From positions 47,692 to 111,691 of IMG/VR virus record IMGVR_UViG_3300049729_000226: 64,000 nucleotides of DNA; one strand, given 5' to 3'. This DNA comes from a virus. The stretch's first letter is position 1. Every line of letters begins with the position of its first letter. A model generated the notes under the pieces. That model was given only the letters and a program-made list of their open reading frames with translations, was not told where the DNA came from and ran no database searches. Positions 1 through 8,838 of the stretch are shown here, one piece after another. The position numbers were made by a program, and so were the translations under genes.

Positions 1-3000
1 CCTCGTGGCTCAATAAACACAGGAGCTCCGGATCTATCCAGCATTCTGAAGGGGATGAACAACATCACAGATGCCCAGATCTTGATGGTTGAGTTGTCTG
101 GGAAAATGAAAGTGGCTTTGGAAGAGATCCCAAAGACTTTGAGAGAGGTTGTTGACCAGTATAAGAAGGTCCAGACTGGATTGAAGGACGGTGTTGATGA
201 CATCGAGGAGACCGTAGATCACTACGATGTCTTGGTGAAGAAAACCAAGGAATTCAACAAGAATCTCAACGACACCAATCGCGGTGGACACAAGAGGCTT
301 CAAGATCTAAAGCAGCTGATAACAGCCCACGAAACGCTCGTTAGAAGTGGGAAGATGCATGGCAGAGAACTCGAGAATGTCACTCGTCAGCTTGCTCATC
401 TGAAGAAAGGGTTTCAAGATGCCAGCGCTGGAGCCATAGATCTGACAAATCCAAGTCATCTGAAGCCATTTCAGGTTGGTTTGGACAACATGCTCCGCAC
501 CATAAAGACCATTGGAATACAGTATAAAAGCATCAACAGCACTGGCCTGAATGCCAGAAGAGACAACATGCGCGCTGCCTTTTCTCAGGCTGGCTTCTAC
601 ATGAAGCCCGGTTACAGAGACCGCGCTGTAAGAATGGGACAACTTGCTGCCAATTTGAAGGCCAATACAGCCCATCACACAGCCTTGAGCAAGGAGGCTT
701 TTGAAGAAAAGATGGGAAAGGTACGAGGATTCGGTGGATTCATCAACAGAAAACCAGGCGGAGAGGTCGACTGGAAAGCATTTTCCAAGAAGGGAAGGAC
801 TCCTGAATTTTGGGAAAAACTAGACACCAAAGCGACAGCCAGGCAGATGGGAGGAGGAGGAATTGAATCCTATGCTCTGGGAAGACTGGCCAATGCTAAG
901 GCTGGAAAGGGAACCTTGGGATTTGGAACCAAAGCTATCCTGGGAATGATGGAGAAGGGAGAAGGATCCGCACTTCGAGGAGTCGGTGCTTGGGGAATGG
1001 GTCTAGCAGAAAAGGGGATGGGAATGGGAGCCGGAGCGATGGCTATTCCCGGTGTTGGAGAAGGTCTTGCTCTTCTTAGCCTAGTGAGAGCAGCCTTCGA
1101 CAAGCAAATTGAGATCAATCAGGGAATTGAGAAGAACCTTGGTACTGCCGGAATATTTGCCCCCGGCGCCAAATCTCCTGGAGTGTTTCAAAATTTGTCA
1201 AGAGTGCAAGCCAATCTGATGCCTGCAACTGGTGGAGGATTTTACAACACTATGGGCATCACTTACAAAAAGAACATGGAAGTCGCTCAAGCGATGGCTG
1301 CCAGTGGTATGGGATTATCAGAGCTTCAGCAGGGTGAAGGTATGTATGCGGGCAAGTATGCTCAGCCTGGTTCGGATACTAAACAGTGGGGGCCAGGAAC
1401 TTACGGAGCTATTCAGCACACAGCTTACACCACCGCTCGTCTTGCTGGTTACGATACAGCGGCTGGTACTGCTCAGGCTGTGAAGTTGATACAGACCTAT
1501 GGTCAGTCTTTGACTGCTACCAATGACTTTTTCCTCACATTGAACAAAGACGCCAAAGCTGCTGGCATGACCACAATCAAGTATGTGAGCATCATCGATG
1601 ATGTGACCAGTGGCCTTGGCCGTATGAACAAATCGTTCACGGAGTCCGTGAACATCATTCGCACTTTGGGCAGAACGGGCGGAACAACGGCACAGGATAT
1701 CAAGGACTACTTTGAAGCAATAACGGGCGGTGGAGCGAAGAAGGAGCTCCCGGTATCTTCATTCCTATTTGGTACAGCAACTCAAGGAGAAAAGGCAGAT
1801 TATAGAGAGATCACTCAAAACAGACAAAACGAACTGGCTGGTGGTATAGCTCAGTCCATTCAAGACGCTCACCTAACTGGAACAATGGGAGGGTACACCA
1901 AAGAGAAGTTAGCTGGTATGTCAGCAGAAGACCTTCGTGCATTGTTACCCGAACTGGCGAGAGCCGGTGGTGATGAAGGAGCCAAGACTGGAATTGGTGG
2001 CCAGATTAGAGAGGCTATCACTAACAAGTACCGATCCGATGCTGCTAGAGAGTTCGCTGCTGGAAAAATAAATGCTGTTCAAATGGCCTCCGTAAACAAC
2101 ATGCTGGGTTCGGACATAGGCACACAAGTGTGGCAACAGAATCAAGCACTGGAAAAGACTTTGAAGCCATTTGGTGGCAATATCAAAAAGGCAATCCAAA
2201 GTCCGTTATCTGGTGGATTGTTTGAAGCCTTTGGAGGAGGTAAGAGCGAGAACTTTGAAGCAATGATAGAAGCCCGTCAGATAGCAGCGGGTGGCGTGGT
2301 GGATAAGCTCCGGAACAAGACCACTACTCCAGCAGAGAAGGCGGAACTTATTGCGAGGTATGCGAATGTGGTACCTGGTGGTGCTAAGGCAATGTCAAGG
2401 ATGGCCGAAACTCAACCAGGTAAACTAGAGGATCTTCTCACAAAAAGTGCCGAAATTGGTACTGAGGTTCTGAAATCTCAGCAGCAGTCCATAACCCTAC
2501 AGGAGAAAATAGACGCAGACAACGCGGCGCGAGATTTGAATGTAGCAACCAAGAGTTCAGCAGACATCTTCGCTGATGCTTTCGAGCACTTGTTCATGCT
2601 GATTGTGAAGCCGGTGAATGACATTCTGGACGCCTTGCCCTGGCATGGCGCAAAAGCTGGTGAAGGCGAGAGAACAGCATACGATGCTGCCTATCATAAT
2701 GTGTCAAAGGATATGCAAAACTTGCAGAATGCCATCGATGACACGACTGGAAAATACACTCCTCAACAGAAAGAAACTTTCCATCAAATGATATCTAGCA
2801 TCAGAACTGAGCTAGCAGCTAATGCCACCGGAAGACAAACAAGAGAGGCAACAGCCCAGCTTAACCAAGCTGAGAACATGGGAAGTAACTATCAATCTGC
2901 AAATACTCCTTCTCACTTTGGCTATGTGTATGGAGAAGGAGTTGACAACGTATACGGAAAAGGCGATCTTGATCCTCTGCATAACAAGAAAGGACAGGAC

Positions 3001-3525
3001 AAAAAGTACAGTGAGATGGCTGATGCTTATCTCAACAATGTAGTCAAGGGTGGCATCAACCCGCAAACTGGAAAGCCCTATGCAGGAAAGTTAGAAGAAG
3101 ACGAATCCGAAATGTTGCCAGTCATGAATCTCTCTAGCGGACTAGCAATGGGCACCGACAAACATGCTGGTCAGATAGCAATTCCTACTGAAGATTTGGT
3201 GACAAAAGAGGGAGAGTCAAAGCTGGCTCTGTATCTTGACAGAGCAGCTGGAAAGAAGGGAGGACTTTTTGGTGCTGATGCTTGGGGTGGTGATCAAGGC
3301 AAGTATAACTATGGAACTGATGCAAGCGGCAAATCAGTTGTCTATGTAACTCTCATCAACAACAACGCTGCAAACTGGAATCAGTTCCTTGGTAGTCACC
3401 CTGCTCTAGTGACTGGAAAGAGCGAGGTTGTTTCCGCTCCAAAGCCAGCTGTTCCTGCAGTTCCAGGCAAAGATCCAAAGAGCACCTCTTGGCATGCAGG
3501 TCCTAACGGTGTGTGGAGTCAATAG
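1..3525 (+). CDS. Tape-measure-like tail protein, 5' end outside the window
   Basis: The reading frame is open from base 1 with no stop before the first ATG at 55, so the true start probably lies upstream and at least 1174 residues are encoded. The first ~130 residues after the ATG are charged and heptad-like, predicting a long coiled coil. A glycine/alanine/methionine-rich hydrophobic stretch follows at about residues 290-345, then long helical segments and a glycine-rich C-terminus. Length, coiled coil, internal hydrophobic segment and position before a lysozyme-like protein and baseplate genes fit a tape measure that sets tail length and may insert into the membrane during DNA entry. No signature motif proves it. 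The alternative is another large virion or tail-lumen protein. Confidence 0.6.
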   Translation, partial: PRGSINTGAPDLSSILKGMNNITDAQILMVELSGKMKVALEEIPKTLREVVDQYKKVQTGLKDGVDDIEETVDHYDVLVKKTKEFNKNLNDTNRGGHKRLQDLKQLITAHETLVRSGKMHGRELENVTRQLAHLKKGFQDASAGAIDLTNPSHLKPFQVGLDNMLRTIKTIGIQYKSINSTGLNARRDNMRAAFSQAGFYMKPGYRDRAVRMGQLAANLKANTAHHTALSKEAFEEKMGKVRGFGGFINRKPGGEVDWKAFSKKGRTPEFWEKLDTKATARQMGGGGIESYALGRLANAKAGKGTLGFGTKAILGMMEKGEGSALRGVGAWGMGLAEKGMGMGAGAMAIPGVGEGLALLSLVRAAFDKQIEINQGIEKNLGTAGIFAPGAKSPGVFQNLSRVQANLMPATGGGFYNTMGITYKKNMEVAQAMAASGMGLSELQQGEGMYAGKYAQPGSDTKQWGPGTYGAIQHTAYTTARLAGYDTAAGTAQAVKLIQTYGQSLTATNDFFLTLNKDAKAAGMTTIKYVSIIDDVTSGLGRMNKSFTESVNIIRTLGRTGGTTAQDIKDYFEAITGGGAKKELPVSSFLFGTATQGEKADYREITQNRQNELAGGIAQSIQDAHLTGTMGGYTKEKLAGMSAEDLRALLPELARAGGDEGAKTGIGGQIREAITNKYRSDAAREFAAGKINAVQMASVNNMLGSDIGTQVWQQNQALEKTLKPFGGNIKKAIQSPLSGGLFEAFGGGKSENFEAMIEARQIAAGGVVDKLRNKTTTPAEKAELIARYANVVPGGAKAMSRMAETQPGKLEDLLTKSAEIGTEVLKSQQQSITLQEKIDADNAARDLNVATKSSADIFADAFEHLFMLIVKPVNDILDALPWHGAKAGEGERTAYDAAYHNVSKDMQNLQNAIDDTTGKYTPQQKETFHQMISSIRTELAANATGRQTREATAQLNQAENMGSNYQSANTPSHFGYVYGEGVDNVYGKGDLDPLHNKKGQDKKYSEMADAYLNNVVKGGINPQTGKPYAGKLEEDESEMLPVMNLSSGLAMGTDKHAGQIAIPTEDLVTKEGESKLALYLDRAAGKKGGLFGADAWGGDQGKYNYGTDASGKSVVYVTLINNNAANWNQFLGSHPALVTGKSEVVSAPKPAVPAVPGKDPKSTSWHAGPNGVWSQ

Positions 3526-3533
3526 GAGTTTGA

Positions 3534-5009
3534 ATGAGCACCAATCCAACGCAGGCACAAATCGCAGCAGAGGCGGCAGCCCTGAGTGCTCAGTATGGAA
3601 TTCCTGCAAGTGTGATCATGTCTGTGATTCAGAGTGAATCCAGTTACAAGCAGTTTGATTCATCTGGAAATCCTCTTCTCAATGTCCCAGTTGCACCAGC
3701 AACCTCGACTTCTGGCGCTGTGGGACTGATGCAGGTAATGCAAAACAGTGTTTCTCCTCCACTGACATACGATCAAGTTTCCAATGACTGGCAAGCCAAC
3801 ATGCAGGCTGGTGCTTCCATTCTCAGCAAGGATATTCAAAATGCCAATCCAGGCCAGACACCAGGTCAGGATGGATGGAGCGCAGCACAAACAGCAGCAG
3901 GTCTTCCGGCTTATGGAGGATTTGTCAAGAACGATCCTTCAGCCTATGTCAACAAGATCATGACCAACGCTGGGATGTCTGGGTATCCACAAGTGGGACC
4001 GCCCTCCTCTTCGGCTAATGGTCCTCTCCTTCCAGGAGTTTCAGGCGCGGCGGTTGAAGCTCTTCCGGTTACTGGGCAACCCATCACTGACACTGCTGAT
4101 CTCTACCCTCCATATGTCATAACAGAGGGACTGGATGCAAATCCTTGGTGGCTGATGAAGGGATATACAGAAAATCCCTGGCTCAAGCAAGTTCCAGCCC
4201 CGGTCACCTTTGAGGTCATGCTCCCCAACCAAAAGATGCTTTCAAACACCAAGGCTGGAAACACCTCTGGTACAATCTCGATTCAACTAAATGCTTCGGT
4301 CGCCAGCTTTGAAGTTCAGGCCGGTCACGTTGTTAACAAAGGTCTGTCCCGCACAGGAATGCATATCACGATGTGGGGACAGGAAGCTGACTTGATCTCG
4401 GGAGAAGCTAACACCGGCGCATTCATGAATGCTCTGGGCATCACGAGTTTTCTTAGCGTTTCAAACATCAGTTCTCAACTTCAGCGTCAGATCATCAGTG
4501 CTTTCTCAAATTCCAGTAAACAAGAGAGCAACGTAGATTTCAGCATGACCAGCAACGACCTGAGAATTGCTGCCAGAGATGCCTTCATGGAGCTTCTAGC
4601 ACTGTTCAAGGCCAATGGAGTTGTGTGGTTCAGAAATTCCACTACTGGTTCTGGTACTGGAGCAACCAATCCGGTTGGAGTGGACGCCTTTTCTCCTCAA
4701 ACTGGATTGTCAAACTACCAGATGAACGCTCGTACCAATGATGTCATGGCTCGAGGCCAAGTCATCATGAAGTTCCGCAATTCAATGTACTTGGGATACT
4801 TCAAGTCGCTGGAATACGAAATGGAAGCAGAACGTCCGTTCTACTGGAAGTTCAGATTCGTGTTCCAGGTTGAGAAGACTCTGACTTTGAACTATATCCC
4901 GATGTACACCACAGCAAACCTTCAACCTGTATCCACTCCTGTCACAACAACAATTTCCTATGTTCCTTTGCAGACTCTCTCGCTTCCAGGATCGGTGAGC
5001 AAATCATGA
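3534..5009 (+). CDS. Tail protein with N-terminal lytic transglycosylase (SLT-like) domain
   Basis: The first ~150 residues look like a soluble lytic transglycosylase fold: an ESSY segment with the likely catalytic glutamate, then GAVGLMQVM, then a conserved helical tail with AYGGF. Such domains cleave peptidoglycan glycan strands, here probably to let the tail tip cross the cell wall. Residues from about 180 onward are an unrelated beta-rich structural region without recognisable motifs, probably a baseplate or tail-hub part. The gene starts 8 bases after the tape-measure stop with AGGAG upstream, and its end overlaps the next gene by 4 bases (ATGA). The enzyme-structural fusion is inferred from one uninterrupted frame. 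Confidence 0.65.
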   Translation: MSTNPTQAQIAAEAAALSAQYGIPASVIMSVIQSESSYKQFDSSGNPLLNVPVAPATSTSGAVGLMQVMQNSVSPPLTYDQVSNDWQANMQAGASILSKDIQNANPGQTPGQDGWSAAQTAAGLPAYGGFVKNDPSAYVNKIMTNAGMSGYPQVGPPSSSANGPLLPGVSGAAVEALPVTGQPITDTADLYPPYVITEGLDANPWWLMKGYTENPWLKQVPAPVTFEVMLPNQKMLSNTKAGNTSGTISIQLNASVASFEVQAGHVVNKGLSRTGMHITMWGQEADLISGEANTGAFMNALGITSFLSVSNISSQLQRQIISAFSNSSKQESNVDFSMTSNDLRIAARDAFMELLALFKANGVVWFRNSTTGSGTGATNPVGVDAFSPQTGLSNYQMNARTNDVMARGQVIMKFRNSMYLGYFKSLEYEMEAERPFYWKFRFVFQVEKTLTLNYIPMYTTANLQPVSTPVTTTISYVPLQTLSLPGSVSKS

Positions 5010-6175
5010 CACTCTCAGCAGCCCTTTCTCTACCAATCCGTTCCGAGAGACAGATCGTTCCTGCATATAATGCTCAGGTGATCAATCCTGCTCAGGGGAA
5101 TCCTGTTGCGTCAACTCCAAGCGATTACCAAATCATCGCTGCCCTAAAACCGTACACGGACTACATCGTGTTCAGAATTCCTCATCGTGGAGTCACTTCA
5201 AGTGGCAGTCCGGACCCCACCAATCCAGCCTACTTCCGATTCTTGATCAATCCTCACACAGTGAGGGTTTCTCACCAGACTCAAGACACTCAGTTGATGA
5301 CTCGCGATGGTTGGAAGTTCGGAGTTTGGGGAGAGGGATTTGTAGAGGTGAGCTTCTCAGGTAAGACTGCTGGGCAGTACTTCACATTGGGAACCACTGA
5401 CATGTTCAAGGAGTTCACTGAATCTTACCAGAATTTGCTGGAACTTCAGTCTCTCTTTGACAACAACGGATACTGGTTCGAAGGAGAGACTCCGGCAGTC
5501 GGAGGAACATCGACAGGACAGGCGATTCCCACGGCTCTTACCAAGCGCAGAATCAAGATGCACGAGGATGTGGAGATCTTCTGTGGAGAAACCATCTGGT
5601 CTGGAATGTTTGACAAACTGAATGTTTCTCAGAATGTAGACAGCCCTTTCTTGGCTGACTTCAACATCTCGTTCACGGCTTGGAAGGAAAGGTATCGCTT
5701 AGATTCGCCATATAGAAACGCAGGAGCATGCAACATCCAGCGCGGTCATTCCTACAGTGCCTTTGCCTCTGTAGCGAATCCTTCTGGGCAAAACACGACG
5801 CTGGCAGATGCTGATGTGGATTCCGGCGCTGCTACTTCTCTGTTGACGAACTTTTATTCTAATGGAAAACTAGCTGTTTCTGGCATGTCAAGCACGCCAA
5901 AGGCAGCTCAGGTATCAAATTCTCCTGCTTTGGTTGTAGCAGCGCAGCAGCAAACTGCTCCAGTAGTGACTCCCAGTCTGACCGCCGCATCTACTGATTG
6001 TAGCGATCTGTTGAATCCAGATCCCACTTTTTGGAATGGAGGAGGAGGTGGAGGAAGTTTGGGGCCGGCAGTGTCGTATTCTGGTGTCACTCCAGTTGTT
6101 TCATCCGCGTTTTCGTATCTACCAATCGTTTCAACTGCATTTCCTATCCAGGAAGGAGGGATAAATGTCAAGTAA
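5006..6175 (+). CDS. Baseplate/tail protein, unknown exact role
   Basis: A 389-residue protein starting at an ATGA overlap. Residues ~55-240 contain a segment with FLINPHTVRVSHQ, TRDGW and WGEGF. This pattern is typical of tail/baseplate proteins that carry an INP...TRGGW...WG core and often sit near LysM or hub proteins. The C-terminal third is low complexity with a poly-glycine run near residue 345. It sits between the SLT fusion and the hub and overlaps the hub start by 11 bases, so it is probably co-translated with the baseplate proteins. No enzymatic motif is visible. Confidence 0.55.
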   Translation: MTLSAALSLPIRSERQIVPAYNAQVINPAQGNPVASTPSDYQIIAALKPYTDYIVFRIPHRGVTSSGSPDPTNPAYFRFLINPHTVRVSHQTQDTQLMTRDGWKFGVWGEGFVEVSFSGKTAGQYFTLGTTDMFKEFTESYQNLLELQSLFDNNGYWFEGETPAVGGTSTGQAIPTALTKRRIKMHEDVEIFCGETIWSGMFDKLNVSQNVDSPFLADFNISFTAWKERYRLDSPYRNAGACNIQRGHSYSAFASVANPSGQNTTLADADVDSGAATSLLTNFYSNGKLAVSGMSSTPKAAQVSNSPALVVAAQQQTAPVVTPSLTAASTDCSDLLNPDPTFWNGGGGGGSLGPAVSYSGVTPVVSSAFSYLPIVSTAFPIQEGGINVK

Positions 6176-8831
6176 TCCTGTTCTTCCACATCCAGTTGAG
6201 ACCGTTGAAGTGAGTGCTACCGGACCAGGGACGATCCGCAACATAATCCAGACTGTCCAAGAGCGTGAAATAGTCAAGACCGCTCCAGATCTGGTGGTGA
6301 TGATTGACGGAGCTTCCTATCTTGAGAACGGATATGTTCATCCTCAGGATGGAAGTACGGCTCCCTATGCTCTTGTACATTTCAACGATCACGTCGTTGG
6401 GTTCAGTGCAGGATATGACACTGATCAGCTAGTGCCTCAGTGTTCAATCAATCTCAGTGTACCAAATGCTCAGAAGTACCTCTACCAGACTATCGGAGGC
6501 AACAATCTTCTGAAGACCATGGACGAGCTCGTTGTGTTTGCCAAAGGGTACTGGCTTTCTCCCAATGGCAACTCACTCTATCACAGAGTCTTCAAAGGAT
6601 TGATCAAGTCGGTTTCCCACACTGACAACGGCAAGACTCTCGACATCACGATTCAGGGAATTGGAATTTTGTACTTCTTGCAACTGATGCACATAGAGTT
6701 GGCTGCCCCGGTGCAGTCTACCGTTGCTTCAGGTGCTGAAGTGATGAACACAAAATATGCTAACCTGAGTCCTTACGAGATGATTGGAGCCACCTTCCGG
6801 GATATCGATCTTCAGCAAGGATTTCAATCTCCCACTGCAAACTATAACTTTTCTCAGAGTACCAATGCGAATGGTCAGACAGGAGTCACCAACCCTGATG
6901 TGTCTCCTTGGGCAGATGCCATCAACGCTGGATACATATCGAAATGGCAAGCGATACTCACTAATCTTGATCGAGATGTCCATGTGTTCGGACTTCAACC
7001 ACCCAACCCGAAGTCTCCAACCTTGATTCGTATTCCTCCGAGCACTGAACTCACAGAGCAGGCACTGGGTCACACAATGTTTTCAACAGTGGCGGAGAAA
7101 ACTCAAGTTGACAACAACATCTACTTGGACAAAATTCGTGAGCATCTTCCAGAGATGGCAATAGGACACATTGAGATGTCCAATGGAAGAATCACGTCAC
7201 GACTAGACAGACTCCGTTATCTCATCAACATGATCGGTTTTGAGGGATACCAGGACGTCAATGGAGCCGTGATCATCAAGCCTCCTATGTACAACCTGGA
7301 TTGTACTCAACTCTACCTTCCTAACGAGGCTAAGATCGCTCCTCCAGCGGGATCTTCGACGTTCATTTCCAGTCTGACCAACTCTAACAATCCGTTCGTG
7401 ATCTACCTCTCAGAGATCACCAACGAATCTGAAATTGAAGATGAGGCTGGAGTGGTTGCAACTCGCATGATAGTCCAGGGGAGTCTTGAACCTTCTCAGG
7501 CTTTTGTCGATATTGCGGGCGGTATCAAGCCTGCAGGTGAGTTTGTTGACCTGGCAAAACTGTCGAGATTTGGACTTCGTGAGCAACCTCCCCGGCTCTG
7601 TGGATGGGCTCATTACGATGATACGACACTGCTCTTCGCAATCGCTTGCTGGGAACTTCAGAAGGCCAACAAGGCATGGAGGAACTACACTTGCACTATT
7701 CCTCTTCGTCCTGAATTGAAACTGGGATTCCCTGTATTTTTGCCTCACAAGGACATGTATGGCTACGTGAAGAGCATTCAGCACAGCTATCAATACGGAG
7801 GAACTGCCACCACCACAATCACTTTGGATGCGATCAGGAAGAGACCGATGTATCCAGCTTCAACTGTACAGAATTCACAGAACGGAGATGGAGCGACCGG
7901 ACCCACAACATACTACTCAGCACAGCCAAACCTGGTTCACAAGATGACGACCATCGCGGCAAATTCGAATCAGGCCCCGGCTCAGCAGTTGGTAGATGCA
8001 GCCAGTAAAGTGAGTCAGGATCACGAAGTATTTCTTTCCGGAAATCCATCGTCAATCAATACAGCGGCTCTAGACAACAATCATGTCGTGAATCTTTCTG
8101 ATGATCAAGCCAGATTGCAAGCCTACAAAGCGACTCAACTCAGGAATTGGATGGGGTTGCCTTATGACACTCCTGGCAAGAACTATCGTGTTCAGATGGA
8201 CAACTCGTTCGATAAGAAAATGCCTGCAGATGGAGCATACATCACTCTCCTAACAGGGGTGATAGGCACGCCGTCCACTGCTGCAAATTCTGGTGGAACA
8301 GCAGGTGGAACTCCCTCTATAATCCCGTACACAGACAGCACTGGATACGAAGTCATTGCTCCGTTTCCTTGGGGAAGATACACGGGTCTGTGCACTGCTC
8401 TGTATGAGTGTTGCCAGGGATTCAATGTATCGCCGGAACCTGCTTCAGACGGAACTGGTACTCTAAACGCAGTTCAGTCCTTCTTGTTCTCAGGAATTGG
8501 AACTCCTCCCAACTCGAGCGCAGGAGATAACATGCAATCCGCTGTCTCCACACTAGCTGCATTGGTGAATGATGACTCCATTTTTGAACTCACTTACACC
8601 GATGCCACCACGGCGGCTGATCAATCCACAAAACAGCAACAGAGTCTAGTATCAGACCTGGAGACATCCATTAATGCCAAGGCTCAACTGATGGTCAGTG
8701 GATTACCCACCAATTCCAACTTGGTCAAGGTTCTGTCACAAATTGGGAATTCAACTACACAGGTTACTGGATCCTCGATATCTGCTGATTTGAAACAACT
8801 GAACGCGGGATTCAAGAGCTTCACCTCATAG
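6165..8831 (+). CDS. Baseplate hub-like protein (gpD/gp27-like role)
   Basis: 888 residues, ATG preceded by GGAGGG inside the previous gene. The N-terminal half reads like a hub protein: statements such as CSINLSVPN, then a region describing a KGYW...YHRVFKGLIKSV strand pattern and a DITIQGIG strand, as in phage late-control/gp27 hub proteins that bind the spike. The middle (about 430-560) is beta-rich and the C-terminus is helical and serine/threonine-rich. The immediate downstream neighbour is an OB-fold/spike-like protein, the usual hub-spike order. Assignment is by pattern and position; residue identity to T4 gp27 could not be tested. Confidence 0.55.
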   Translation: MSSNPVLPHPVETVEVSATGPGTIRNIIQTVQEREIVKTAPDLVVMIDGASYLENGYVHPQDGSTAPYALVHFNDHVVGFSAGYDTDQLVPQCSINLSVPNAQKYLYQTIGGNNLLKTMDELVVFAKGYWLSPNGNSLYHRVFKGLIKSVSHTDNGKTLDITIQGIGILYFLQLMHIELAAPVQSTVASGAEVMNTKYANLSPYEMIGATFRDIDLQQGFQSPTANYNFSQSTNANGQTGVTNPDVSPWADAINAGYISKWQAILTNLDRDVHVFGLQPPNPKSPTLIRIPPSTELTEQALGHTMFSTVAEKTQVDNNIYLDKIREHLPEMAIGHIEMSNGRITSRLDRLRYLINMIGFEGYQDVNGAVIIKPPMYNLDCTQLYLPNEAKIAPPAGSSTFISSLTNSNNPFVIYLSEITNESEIEDEAGVVATRMIVQGSLEPSQAFVDIAGGIKPAGEFVDLAKLSRFGLREQPPRLCGWAHYDDTTLLFAIACWELQKANKAWRNYTCTIPLRPELKLGFPVFLPHKDMYGYVKSIQHSYQYGGTATTTITLDAIRKRPMYPASTVQNSQNGDGATGPTTYYSAQPNLVHKMTTIAANSNQAPAQQLVDAASKVSQDHEVFLSGNPSSINTAALDNNHVVNLSDDQARLQAYKATQLRNWMGLPYDTPGKNYRVQMDNSFDKKMPADGAYITLLTGVIGTPSTAANSGGTAGGTPSIIPYTDSTGYEVIAPFPWGRYTGLCTALYECCQGFNVSPEPASDGTGTLNAVQSFLFSGIGTPPNSSAGDNMQSAVSTLAALVNDDSIFELTYTDATTAADQSTKQQQSLVSDLETSINAKAQLMVSGLPTNSNLVKVLSQIGNSTTQVTGSSISADLKQLNAGFKSFTS

Positions 8832-8838
8832 GAGATCG

